Shown piece after piece: positions 30,292-38,799 of a stretch of DNA of 64,000 bases (the first letter of the stretch is position 1; each line of letters starts with the position of its first letter). The DNA is from Dyella jiangningensis (GTDB lineage: Bacteria; Pseudomonadota; Gammaproteobacteria; Xanthomonadales; Rhodanobacteraceae). Position numbers and translations under genes: made by a program. The notes beneath the pieces were generated by a model. That model ran no database searches, was not told where the DNA came from, and was given only the letters and a program-made list of their open reading frames with translations. The DNA lies in the NCBI RefSeq assembly GCF_003264855.1, contig NZ_NFZS01000004.1, forward strand, positions 868,001 to 932,000, given 5' to 3'.

Positions 30292-30317
30292 TCCACCACC
30301 GTTTCATCCACCTACAT

Positions 30318-30443
30318 GCAGGAGCGCACCCAGCGCGCGATGAGCCTAGCGGCATGCGTGCGTCTCGGCATGAGTGCACCGTTCCATACTTTGTGGCCCA
30401 GTACCGATGCACGCCACGATCGCGCACCGGGTGCGCTCCGACA
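30318..30443. repeat. inverted pair of degenerate GTAG-type REPs
   Basis: A plus-strand copy (30318-30340, beginning GCAG rather than GTAG) and a minus-strand copy (30419-30443) lie just after pilS. They mark the left edge of the accessory sugar locus. Confidence 0.7.
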
Positions 30444-30476
30444 GGAGCAGCAAACCACGCAATGGAACGTGCCGGC

Positions 30477-31493
30477 TCAGGTCTCGCGGACGATCAGCTC
30501 CACCGGCAGCACCTCGGAGGGCACGGCCTTGTCGCCGATCATGGAAAGCACCTTGCGCGCGAGCAGGGTGCCGCCTTCCTGCCAGTCCTGTCGCACGGAG
30601 CTGAGCGGCGGCAGGAAGCTGGCTGCCAGCGGCATGTCGTCGTAACCCACCACCGACACGTCGCGAGGCACGCTGCGACCCAGCTCGTTGAGCGCGCGGA
30701 TCGCGCCCATCGCCAGCAGGTCGCTGCAGGCGAACACCGCATCGAACGGCACCTGCCGCTCGGCCAGCGAGTACATCGCGTCCATGCCCGAGGTGAGGGT
30801 GAATTCGTCGCGCCGGATCAGCAGCGGCTTCACGCCATGCGCGGCGAGCGCGTCGACGAAACCGTTGAGGCGATCGAAGATCTCCGGATGGTTGGGGTTG
30901 CCCACGAACACCGGATTGCGCCGGCCCAGCGCGATGAAGTGATCCGCCACCACGCTGCCGCCCTGGCGGTTATTGCTGCCCACCACCACGTGCTCGTCGC
31001 CTTCGCCCGGCGCGCCCCACACCACCATCGGCAGGCCCAGCTTGTCGAAGCGACGCACCGCGTCCTGGCGAGAGCCCTGGCCCAGCAGGATCAGGCCATC
31101 CGCCGCTTGCACCGCGGCAGCCGTCGCACCCTGGCGGGTGGTCAGCAGCACGCTGTAGCCATGCGCGGTCAGTTCCTGGGAAATGCCGCCGAGCAGGATC
31201 AGCGGGTACGGGTCGAGCATGGTGCGGTCGTGCGAGGGCTTCATTTCCACGATCACGGCCACCGTGTGGCTACGCCGCAAACGCAGATTGCGCGCACTCA
31301 CATTCAGCTTGTAACCCAGCTTCTGGGCAAGGGCCTGCAGGCGTTCACGGGTTTCGCGATTGACCAGCGGGCTGTCGCTCAAGGCCCGGGAAACGGTGAT
31401 CTTCGATACACCGGCCACCCTGGCCAGGTCGGCCATGGTCAAGCTGGCAGGAAGCGTGGCGACACCCTCGTGTTTCTTATGGTTACGACTCAA
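30477..31493 (-). CDS. LacI-family transcriptional regulator of the sugar locus
   Basis: A LacI/GalR-type regulator of about 338 residues. The helix-turn-helix TMADLARVAGVSKITVSRALSDSP and the hinge RLQALAQKLGYKLNVSARNLRLRRS are followed by a periplasmic-binding-protein-like effector domain with GLILLGQGS, VGSNNRQGG and PRDVSVVGYDDMPLA. No ATG suits the N-terminus: the in-frame ATG at 31436 would cut into the first helix, so I favour TTG at 31493 (TTG at 31523 is also possible). It is divergent from the GH65 fusion gene, and the shared spacer holds operator-like palindromes. It probably represses the locus until a sugar such as a trehalose product binds. Confidence 0.88.
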   Translation of the reverse strand: MSRNHKKHEGVATLPASLTMADLARVAGVSKITVSRALSDSPLVNRETRERLQALAQKLGYKLNVSARNLRLRRSHTVAVIVEMKPSHDRTMLDPYPLILLGGISQELTAHGYSVLLTTRQGATAAAVQAADGLILLGQGSRQDAVRRFDKLGLPMVVWGAPGEGDEHVVVGSNNRQGGSVVADHFIALGRRNPVFVGNPNHPEIFDRLNGFVDALAAHGVKPLLIRRDEFTLTSGMDAMYSLAERQVPFDAVFACSDLLAMGAIRALNELGRSVPRDVSVVGYDDMPLAASFLPPLSSVRQDWQEGGTLLARKVLSMIGDKAVPSEVLPVELIVRET

Positions 31494-31667
31494 GACCTGG
31501 CCCCAATGTCTTGTGAATGACAACGCAGCATCCGCGTCGTCGCCGACCGTGGCAGCGGCAAGTGTCCCGGTTTGTGGCCGATGCGTCCAACCTTTCCCCT
31601 GAGGCGGCTTTCACGGAACGCTGCGCCTGTCTTGCCGCGCCCTTGGCACCGGCTCATGCATTGGGAA

Positions 31668-31681
31668 TGATATCGATATCA
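31668..31681. promoter_or_regulatory. candidate LacI-family operator 1
   Basis: TGATATCGATATCA is a perfect 14-base palindrome with a central CG, the symmetry expected for a LacI-family operator. It shares the ATCGAT core with the larger inverted repeat 19 bases downstream. Confidence 0.6.
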
Positions 31682-31699
31682 GGTGAAATCATGCTGCGA

Positions 31700-31745
31700 T
31701 ACAGCAATTGTTATCGATACCTTGATATCGATAACAATTGCTGTA
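31700..31745. promoter_or_regulatory. 19-bp perfect inverted repeat, double operator candidate
   Basis: TACAGCAATTGTTATCGAT (31700-31718) is repeated exactly in reverse complement at 31727-31745, with 8 bases between. Each arm contains an ATCGAT core flanked by TTGTT/AACAA, so the element may be two operators arranged as mirror images, or a single large site. It lies 84 bases before the GH65 fusion start. The arms could also form a hairpin in RNA, though no T-tract follows. Confidence 0.65.
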
Positions 31746-31829
31746 AGCTGCCGCCCACTTCAAGAGCAGGGTCATCCGTACACAGACGGCCTGACCCGTA
31801 AAAGCCGACAACGTGCCCGGGGAGAGTGT

Positions 31830-34800
31830 GTGGATCACCATGAAACGGCGTCGGTCATGCCGGCTGCGTGCAGCCTGCCCTGCGACCCCTGGCTATTGAT
31901 CCGCCGCCAATCGAACCCCGCCGCGTTCGCCCAAGACGAAAGCCTGTTTGCCCTCTCGAACGGCAGCCTGGGCGTGCGTGGTGGCCTCGAAGAGGATGAC
32001 AGCCCGAGCCAGGGCTGTTTCCTCGCCGGGGCCTGGGAACGTGCGCCGATCGAATACCACGAGCGCTTCCCCGGTTTTGCCGCACATACCGATACCCGGG
32101 TGCCGGTGACGGACGGCACGCGCATCCACCTGCGCCTGGGCGATACGCCGGTGCGACTGGGCGAAGGCGAATGGCTCGATTTCGAGCGTGCCCTCGACCT
32201 TCGCTCCGGCTGCTACCGACGCCACCTGCGTTGGCGGTCACCGGAAGGCGCCACGCTGGAGATCGATGCCGAGCGCATCGTCAGCCTGGACGCCCCCGCC
32301 CTGCTCGCCATCCGCTATCGCGTGCGCTCGGTCGACTACCACGGCCCGGTCACGCTCGAATCCTCCCTCAGCACGGCCCGCGACGCCGTGGAACAGGGTG
32401 ACGACCCGCGCATCGGCACCCGGCTCGACGGCGGCTTTTCCACCTGCGATGCGCGCGCCGAGGAAGACCATGCCTATGTGCTGCAGCAGACCGCGCACAG
32501 CGGCATTCGCGTCGCCTGCATGCAGCGCCATGCCTATGACAGCAACCAGCTCGGATTCCGCCTCGCCAACCTCGCGCCGCATGGCGTGATGCAGGTCTAT
32601 GAGGGCGAGCTGGTGCCCGGTGGGTCGGTCGTACTCGAAAAGTACGTGTCCTACGCCTGGAGCGCGCCGCACGGTGACGACGGCGATACCACGCTGCTCG
32701 ATCGCGCCGACGCCAGCCTTTCGCAGGCGCGGGAGAGCGGCTACGACACGCTGCTGGCGCGCCAGTCCGCGATGTTCGATGCCTTGTGGCGCAACGCCGA
32801 CCTGGCCGTCGACGGCGACCCGCGCACCGAGCAGGCGCTGCGCTTCAACCTCTTCCATGTCTTCCAGTCCAGCAGTCGCGACGGCCACAGCAGCACCGCC
32901 GCCAAGGGCCTCACCGGCGAAGGCTACGAAGGCCATTATTTCTGGGATGCCGAGGCGTTCATGCTGCCGGCGATGGTCACCCTCGCGCCGGAACTCGCGC
33001 GCGGCATGCTTACCTATCGCTACCGCACGCTCGAACGCGCACGCCTCCATGCGCGCGAACTCAACCACGCGCGCGGCGCGCTCTATGCGTGGCGCACCAT
33101 CAGCGGCGACGAGTGCTCGGCCTACTTCCCCAGTGGCTCGGCGCAGTACCACATCAATGCTGCTGTCGCCTGGGCGATCCGCCAGTACGTGGACGTGAGC
33201 GGCGATCTGGGTTTCCTGCGCGATCACGGCGCGGAGATCCTGTTCGAGACGGCGCGCATCTGGCTGGACATCGGTCACTTCAGTACGCGGCGCAATGGCG
33301 CCTTCTGTATCCATGGCGTGACCGGCCCGGACGAATACACCGCGCTGGTGGACAACAACCACTACACCAACCGCATGGCGCAGCGTCATCTGCGCGATGC
33401 CGCGCAGGTCGCGCACTGGCTGGCGGAATACGACCCGCGCTTCTTCGCCGAACTCTCGCGCCACATCGGTCTCGAATCATTCGAGGTGATGCAATGGCTG
33501 CGCGCGGCGGATGCGATGTACCTGGCCGAGGACGCCGAGCTCGGCATCTTCCCGCAGGACGACACCTTCCTCGACAAGCCGCGCATGCCCATGCGCGCGC
33601 ATGGCGACGCCAAGCGCCCGCTGCTGCTGGAGCTGCATCCGCTGACCATCTACCGCCACCAGGTGTGCAAGCAGGCGGACACGCTGCTGTCGCTGATGCT
33701 GGCCGGCGACGGCGTGTCGCGCGGGGCGAAGCGCCGCAACTTCGATTACTACGAAGGCGTCACCGCGCACGACTCGACGCTCTCGGCGTCGACCTTCAGC
33801 GTGATCGCCGCGGAAGTGGGCGAAGCGGACAAGGCCTGGCGCTATTTCCAGGACACCTTGCGCGTGGACCTGGACGACCTTCACGGCAACGCCGCGCACG
33901 GCGTGCACATGGCCGCGATGGCCGGCAGCTGGCTGGCGCTGTGCTGGGGCTATGGCGGCGTGCGCATCCACCACGGCCAGCTTTCACTCGCCCCGCGACT
34001 GCCGGACGCATGGCATGGCTACCGCTTTGGCTTGCAGTGGCGCGGCTCGCACCTGCGCGTGGAGGTCGGCCAGACCGGCGTGCGTTATTCGCTGACCCGC
34101 GGCGATGAAGTCAGCTTCCATCACGAAGGTGAGCTGCTGCAGCTTCGCCGAGGGGAATCGCTGTCGTTGCCGTATCGTTTCGCCGAGGAGCACCCACCCT
34201 TGCGTGCGGTGATCTTCGACCTCGATGGTGTGATTGCCGACACCGCCGTCGTGCATCGCTCAGCGTGGGAAAAGCTTGCGCAGGAAATCGACGCACCGTT
34301 CGATGAAGTGCTGGCCGAACGCATGAAGGGCGTGGATCGCCGCGGTTCGTTGGAGATCCTGCTCGAACGTGCGCCGCGCGCCTACACCGAAGCCGAGAAG
34401 GACGAACTCGGCGAACGCAAGAACCGCTATTACCGCGAGCAGATCGGCAGCTTCGGCCCCGGCAACCTGCTGCCGGGAGCGCGCCACGCCGTCGAGGCGA
34501 CGCGCAACGCCGGACTGCGTGTGGGGCTCGCCTCGGCGAGTCGCAACGCGCCGCTGCTGCTCGAACGGCTCGGCATCGCCGACCTGTTCGACTACATCGT
34601 GGATGCCTCGACGATCGAGCGTTCCAAGCCGGACCCTGAAATCTTTTTGGCCGCCGCCGCCGGGCTTGGTGTGGCGCCGGCCGCTTGCCTGGGCGTGGAA
34701 GACGCCGCCGCAGGCATTGCCAGCATCCGTGCTGCGGGCATGGTCGCCGTAGGTGTAGGCCACCGCGAGGCCCTGGGGGAGGCAGATGTCGTGCTGCCGG

Positions 34801-34889
34801 GCCTGACCGCGTTCCGCATCGGAGAGTTCGTCGAAGACCAAGACCGCGCAACGGCGGAGTGTGCCGAAGCGTCGCATATCAACACGTAA
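31830..34889 (+). CDS. GH65 disaccharide phosphorylase fused to beta-phosphoglucomutase
   Basis: A 1019-residue two-enzyme protein. Residues 1 to about 785 are a GH65 phosphorylase: HGVTGPDEYTALVDNNHYTN holds the catalytic acid (about Glu502), VCKQADTLLSLML follows, and TAHDSTLSAS near 645 matches the phosphate-binding HDSSLS motif of phosphorylases, which hydrolases lack. Residues 791-1010 are a HAD beta-phosphoglucomutase opening AVIFDLDGVIADT, with a later SKPDPEIFLAAA. The pair would split an alpha-disaccharide to beta-glucose-1-phosphate plus glucose and convert the former to glucose-6-phosphate. Trehalose is the favoured substrate from context; maltose, kojibiose and nigerose are alternatives. 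No signal peptide. The GTG at 31830 has GGGGAG 5 bases upstream; ATG at 31857 lacks one. Confidence 0.9.
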   Translation: MDHHETASVMPAACSLPCDPWLLIRRQSNPAAFAQDESLFALSNGSLGVRGGLEEDDSPSQGCFLAGAWERAPIEYHERFPGFAAHTDTRVPVTDGTRIHLRLGDTPVRLGEGEWLDFERALDLRSGCYRRHLRWRSPEGATLEIDAERIVSLDAPALLAIRYRVRSVDYHGPVTLESSLSTARDAVEQGDDPRIGTRLDGGFSTCDARAEEDHAYVLQQTAHSGIRVACMQRHAYDSNQLGFRLANLAPHGVMQVYEGELVPGGSVVLEKYVSYAWSAPHGDDGDTTLLDRADASLSQARESGYDTLLARQSAMFDALWRNADLAVDGDPRTEQALRFNLFHVFQSSSRDGHSSTAAKGLTGEGYEGHYFWDAEAFMLPAMVTLAPELARGMLTYRYRTLERARLHARELNHARGALYAWRTISGDECSAYFPSGSAQYHINAAVAWAIRQYVDVSGDLGFLRDHGAEILFETARIWLDIGHFSTRRNGAFCIHGVTGPDEYTALVDNNHYTNRMAQRHLRDAAQVAHWLAEYDPRFFAELSRHIGLESFEVMQWLRAADAMYLAEDAELGIFPQDDTFLDKPRMPMRAHGDAKRPLLLELHPLTIYRHQVCKQADTLLSLMLAGDGVSRGAKRRNFDYYEGVTAHDSTLSASTFSVIAAEVGEADKAWRYFQDTLRVDLDDLHGNAAHGVHMAAMAGSWLALCWGYGGVRIHHGQLSLAPRLPDAWHGYRFGLQWRGSHLRVEVGQTGVRYSLTRGDEVSFHHEGELLQLRRGESLSLPYRFAEEHPPLRAVIFDLDGVIADTAVVHRSAWEKLAQEIDAPFDEVLAERMKGVDRRGSLEILLERAPRAYTEAEKDELGERKNRYYREQIGSFGPGNLLPGARHAVEATRNAGLRVGLASASRNAPLLLERLGIADLFDYIVDASTIERSKPDPEIFLAAAAGLGVAPAACLGVEDAAAGIASIRAAGMVAVGVGHREALGEADVVLPGLTAFRIGEFVEDQDRATAECAEASHINT

Positions 34890-34920
34890 AGTGGCCCGAT
34901 TTGGGCGGGGAGGCACGACC

Positions 34921-37449
34921 ATGTACACGCAAGGCATCACCCGACAGTTACTCGCAGCCGCGATCGTTACCGCACTCGCGGTAGGCGCAACGCACGCTCA
35001 GGACGCAGCACAGCCGTCGCAGAACCAGGGACCGGCACCGGCCGCGCCCGCCGATCAGAAGGGCGCCAAGACGCTCGACCAGGTGGTGGTCACCGGTACG
35101 TCCGCAGCCGGCGGCCTGAAGAAGATCGACGCCAGCTATTCGGTGGTCAGCGTCAGCGCCGAGGAAATCAAGAAGGCCAACCCCAAGAGCACCGCCGACC
35201 TGCTGAAGGTGTCGCCGGGCATGTGGCCGGAATCCACCGGTGGCCAGACCGGTGCGAACATCGAGATCGCCGGCTTCCCGGGCGGCGGTGATGCGCCGTT
35301 CTTCACCACGCAGATGATGGGTTCGCCGCTGTATGGCATGCCCACCCTGTCGTTCTTTGAAACCACCTCGATCTTCCGCCTCGACGACACCGTGGAGCGC
35401 GCGGAAATCCTGCAGGGTGGTCCGTCCGTGATGTACGGCGACGGCCAGATGGGCGCCACCGCCAACTTCATCCTCAAGCAGGGCACCGACGTGCCGAGCG
35501 GTAGCGTCGGCGTCACCTACGGCAACGAAGGCCTGTGGCGCACCGATGCCTTCCTGGGTTTCCCGCTGGGCAACAAGTGGTACGGCAGCGTCGGCGGCTT
35601 CTACCGCGACTCGGACGGCGTGCGCAGCCCGGGCTATCCGGCGGACAAGGGCGGCCAGTTCACCGCCACGATCTCGCACGACATGGATAACGGCTCGCTG
35701 GTGTTCTATGCGCGCCAGCTCAACGACCGCAACCAGTTCATCACGCCGATCCCGCTGATCCAGAGCGGCACGGACAACTTCAGCGCCTATCCGGGCTTCG
35801 ATCCGCTCACCGACACGTACAACAGCAAGTACATCCAGCACGTGAACCTGCCGGGTTACCCCGGCGGCGGCACCAGCGCCAACCTGGCCAACGGCCGCGG
35901 CGCGAAGTTCAGCTTCTTCGGCATGAACTTCGATTACGACCTGGGCGATGGCTGGAACCTCTCGGACAAGTTCCTGATCGACGGCGGCAACGCCGACACC
36001 AATGCGTTGTTCTCCGGCACCAATCCAGCCAGCCTCAATGACGAGCTGTACAACCTCGGCACCGATTTCGGCGGCTTCGCATTGCCGCCCGGCTCGGCGA
36101 AGGCCACCTACGTCAACGGTGGCGGCACGGTCGACCCGAACCAGAGCGTGATCCACCAGGGCTGGTGGTTCATCCACAAGCACCTGAAGAACGTCAACAA
36201 CGATTTCCATATCAGCAAGGAAATCTTCGAAGGCAATACGGTCACCGCCGGCCTGTACCTGGCCCACTACACCGACAACGACGAGTGGAACCTGGGCAAC
36301 CAGATGCTGATGACCAACACGCCGAACGCGCGGCCGATCCAGGTCAGCTATGTCGGCAAGGACGGCCTGACCCATCAGCTCACCGATTACCAGGGCCTGC
36401 TCGACTACGGCGCCTACAACATCACCGAGCACGGCCAGTCGACCAACAAGGCGTTCTACCTCACCGACTCGTGGCGCATCGACAAGTGGCTGTTCGATGT
36501 GGGCGCGCGCGTGGAGAACCAGGACTCCACCCTGCACGTGTGCAACCTCACCAATCAGAACCTGGACGGCAACCCGCTGACCGATTACGACAACGCGGTA
36601 CCGGTCTGCAACGGCACCTTCGCCACCACCAAATACGACAAGACCCACACCTCGTGGACGTTCGGCGTGAACTACGAGATCACCAGCCAGATGTCGGTGT
36701 ATTTCCGCGCCAACAAGGGTGCTCACTTCGGTGACTTCGACAACGCGCTGCGCGGCAACACCACGGGCAACACGCCCCCGCTGCAGAAGATCCAGAACTT
36801 CGAAGGCGGCTTCAAGTTCCAGAACAAGTACGTCTACGCGGACATCAGCGCCTATCATCGCCAGTTCAACGGCCTGCCCTACCAGCCAACCAATGGCGAG
36901 GGCGTGCCCGTCGGCGGACCGCTGCTGTACGGCTCGGATTCGAAGGGCGTGAACCTGGTCGGCGCCGTCACGCCGATCGACCACCTGAAGCTGGAGCTGG
37001 TGGCCAACTACCTCGACGGCCACTACTCGCACTACTCGGCCTGTATCCCGTACGTGAACCAGGTATCCGGCAACGGCTGTGCCTTCATCGATGGCGTGCA
37101 GCTGCAGCGCCAGCCGAAGCACCGCTACATGTTCACCCCGAGCTACGACATTCCGTTCTCGTGGGGTGACGTGCTGGCCTTCGTGACCTACACCTACGTG
37201 GGACCGCACACGCAGGACCAGTCTGGCCTGCAGCAGTTGGGCACCTACCACACGCTCGACTTCGGTATCGTGGCCAACGTCGAGAAGAACTGGGAGCTGC
37301 GCCTGCAGGGTACAAACATCACCAACGAGCTGGGCCTCACCGAGAGCAATTCCCGCATCTTCGGTTCGGCAGCAGGTTCCAATGGCGTGATCCTGGCCCG
37401 ACCGCTGGAAGGTCGCGAAGTGAATATGTCAGTGAAGTACAAGTTCTAA
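34921..37449 (+). CDS. TonB-dependent outer membrane receptor of the sugar locus
   Basis: An 842-residue receptor. A signal peptide (MYTQGITRQLLAAAIVTALAVGATHA) is followed by a proline-rich linker, the TonB box-like KTLDQVVVTGTS, a plug domain (STADLLKVSPGMWPES through GPSVMYGDGQMGATANFILKQG), and a barrel ending in the aromatic residue of MSVKYKF. It probably imports the locus's substrate oligosaccharide or glycolipid head group. The start has GGGGAGG 7 bases upstream and lies 31 bases after the GH65 fusion. A strong terminator follows, so the receptor may be made in excess of the downstream enzymes. Confidence 0.9.
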   Translation: MYTQGITRQLLAAAIVTALAVGATHAQDAAQPSQNQGPAPAAPADQKGAKTLDQVVVTGTSAAGGLKKIDASYSVVSVSAEEIKKANPKSTADLLKVSPGMWPESTGGQTGANIEIAGFPGGGDAPFFTTQMMGSPLYGMPTLSFFETTSIFRLDDTVERAEILQGGPSVMYGDGQMGATANFILKQGTDVPSGSVGVTYGNEGLWRTDAFLGFPLGNKWYGSVGGFYRDSDGVRSPGYPADKGGQFTATISHDMDNGSLVFYARQLNDRNQFITPIPLIQSGTDNFSAYPGFDPLTDTYNSKYIQHVNLPGYPGGGTSANLANGRGAKFSFFGMNFDYDLGDGWNLSDKFLIDGGNADTNALFSGTNPASLNDELYNLGTDFGGFALPPGSAKATYVNGGGTVDPNQSVIHQGWWFIHKHLKNVNNDFHISKEIFEGNTVTAGLYLAHYTDNDEWNLGNQMLMTNTPNARPIQVSYVGKDGLTHQLTDYQGLLDYGAYNITEHGQSTNKAFYLTDSWRIDKWLFDVGARVENQDSTLHVCNLTNQNLDGNPLTDYDNAVPVCNGTFATTKYDKTHTSWTFGVNYEITSQMSVYFRANKGAHFGDFDNALRGNTTGNTPPLQKIQNFEGGFKFQNKYVYADISAYHRQFNGLPYQPTNGEGVPVGGPLLYGSDSKGVNLVGAVTPIDHLKLELVANYLDGHYSHYSACIPYVNQVSGNGCAFIDGVQLQRQPKHRYMFTPSYDIPFSWGDVLAFVTYTYVGPHTQDQSGLQQLGTYHTLDFGIVANVEKNWELRLQGTNITNELGLTESNSRIFGSAAGSNGVILARPLEGREVNMSVKYKF

Positions 37450-37468
37450 GAGAGCACTTCCCTCGACT

Positions 37469-37510
37469 GTTCCGGGCCGCCGGCACCGCGGCGGCCCGGA
37501 ACCTTTTTTT
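37469..37510 (+). terminator. strong terminator between the receptor and MFS genes
   Basis: GTTCCGGGCCGCCG (37469-37482) pairs perfectly with CGGCGGCCCGGAAC (37489-37502) and is followed by seven T. It lies inside the gene series, 19 bases after the receptor stop, and suggests partial readthrough or a separate downstream promoter. Confidence 0.92.
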
Positions 37511-37536
37511 CAAAAGCGTCGTTGCAAGGGGTGGGG

Positions 37537-38799
37537 ATGAACCGGTACCGCATGATCGCCGCGCTGGCGACGATTTACATGGTGTTCGCGATCCTGCTGA
37601 ACAGCGTGGGCACCGTCATCCTGCAATCCATCCATACCTTCGGCATCGACAAGCCGCAGGCGAGTCTGCTCGAACTGTTCAAGGATCTACCGATCGCCGT
37701 CACCTCGTTCCTTGTGGCGTCCTTTCTGCCCAAGCTGGGTTATCGCCGCGCCATGATGCTTGCGCTGGTGATCGTGGGCTGCGCATGTGCGCTGATGCCG
37801 CTGTACCCCAGTTTCCACACCACCGAATTGCTGTTCACCTGCGTCGGCGTGTCGTTCGCGCTGGCGAAGGTATCCGTGTATTCGTCGATCGGCCTGCTGA
37901 CCCGCGACAAGGCGGAGCACGGCCGGCTCACCAATACCATCGAAGGCCTGTTCATGCTGGGCGTACTGGCCAGTGGCTGGTTGTTCAGCGCCTTCATCGA
38001 CCATGCGCGTCCCGAGAACCCGTCGTGGTTCAACGTGTACTGGGTGCTGTCGGCTATGTGCTTCGGCACCGTCGTGCTGCTGTGGGGCGCAGCGCTCGAC
38101 GAATCGGCTGCACACGGCGGCATGGCTTCGTCGATGGGCCAGGCATTGCGTCAGATGTATCGCCTGCTGATGCGCACGCTGGTCTATGTGTTCCTGCTGT
38201 CGGCCTTCCTCTACGTGCTGATCGAGCAGAGCTTCAGCACCTGGCTGCCGACCTTCAACAACGAGATCCTCAAGCTGCCAAATGCGATGAGCATCCAGAT
38301 GGCGAGCATCTTGGCCGGGGCCACCGCGCTCGGTCGCATCGTCGCCGGCCAGCTGCTACGCCGCATGCCGTGGCACATGCTGCTCAACCTCTGCGTGGTC
38401 GGCATGGGCACGCTGATCGTGCTCGTGCTGCCGCTCGCGCGGGAGGCCACGGTCACCGCCGATACCGGCTGGTTCAACGCGCCGCTTGCCGCCTACCTTA
38501 TCCCGCTGATCGGCCTGCTGATGGCGCCGATCTATCCGGTGATCAATTCGGTGGCGCTCAGCTCGCTGCCCAAGCCGGCGCATGCGGCGATGACCGGGCT
38601 CATCGTGATCTTCTCCGCGCTCGGCGGCACGCTGGGGTCGCGCATCACGGCGCTGGTGTTCTCGAGTTTCGGCGGCATCCACGCGTTCTACTTCTCGCTG
38701 CTGCCGATGACGCTGATCCTGGTGACGCTGTTCTTCTTCAAGCGCGAAACCGACCGCGCCGCCGTACCGGCGCCCTTGGCGCCCGAGGGCGCTGCGTGA
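37537..38799 (+). CDS. MFS sugar transporter
   Basis: A 420-residue polytopic protein with about twelve hydrophobic segments, a member of the major facilitator superfamily. The first segment is IAALATIYMVFAILLNSVGTVI, the loop after segment 2 reads LPKLGYRRAMMLAL, and the cytoplasmic end is basic. It probably carries the free sugar or disaccharide across the inner membrane to the cytoplasmic GH65 phosphorylase. The ATG at 37537 has AAGGGG 5-6 bases upstream. It overlaps the sulfatase gene (GTGA at 38796-38799), the first of a series of coupled junctions. The substrate cannot be read from the sequence. Confidence 0.85.
   Translation: MNRYRMIAALATIYMVFAILLNSVGTVILQSIHTFGIDKPQASLLELFKDLPIAVTSFLVASFLPKLGYRRAMMLALVIVGCACALMPLYPSFHTTELLFTCVGVSFALAKVSVYSSIGLLTRDKAEHGRLTNTIEGLFMLGVLASGWLFSAFIDHARPENPSWFNVYWVLSAMCFGTVVLLWGAALDESAAHGGMASSMGQALRQMYRLLMRTLVYVFLLSAFLYVLIEQSFSTWLPTFNNEILKLPNAMSIQMASILAGATALGRIVAGQLLRRMPWHMLLNLCVVGMGTLIVLVLPLAREATVTADTGWFNAPLAAYLIPLIGLLMAPIYPVINSVALSSLPKPAHAAMTGLIVIFSALGGTLGSRITALVFSSFGGIHAFYFSLLPMTLILVTLFFFKRETDRAAVPAPLAPEGAA

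Larger units (their letters stand above)
31494..31829. promoter_or_regulatory. divergent control region of the sugar locus
   Basis: This 336-base gap separates the divergently read LacI gene and the GH65 fusion gene. Its right half carries two ATCGAT-centred operator candidates listed separately; its left half (31494-31660) holds no structure I can support. Promoters for both directions must lie here, but no clear -35/-10 pair can be fixed by eye. Confidence 0.6.

Noticed and set aside
31700-31745. The large inverted repeat as a transcription terminator
   Set aside because: No T-tract follows either arm and it lies between divergent genes, where operators rather than terminators are expected.
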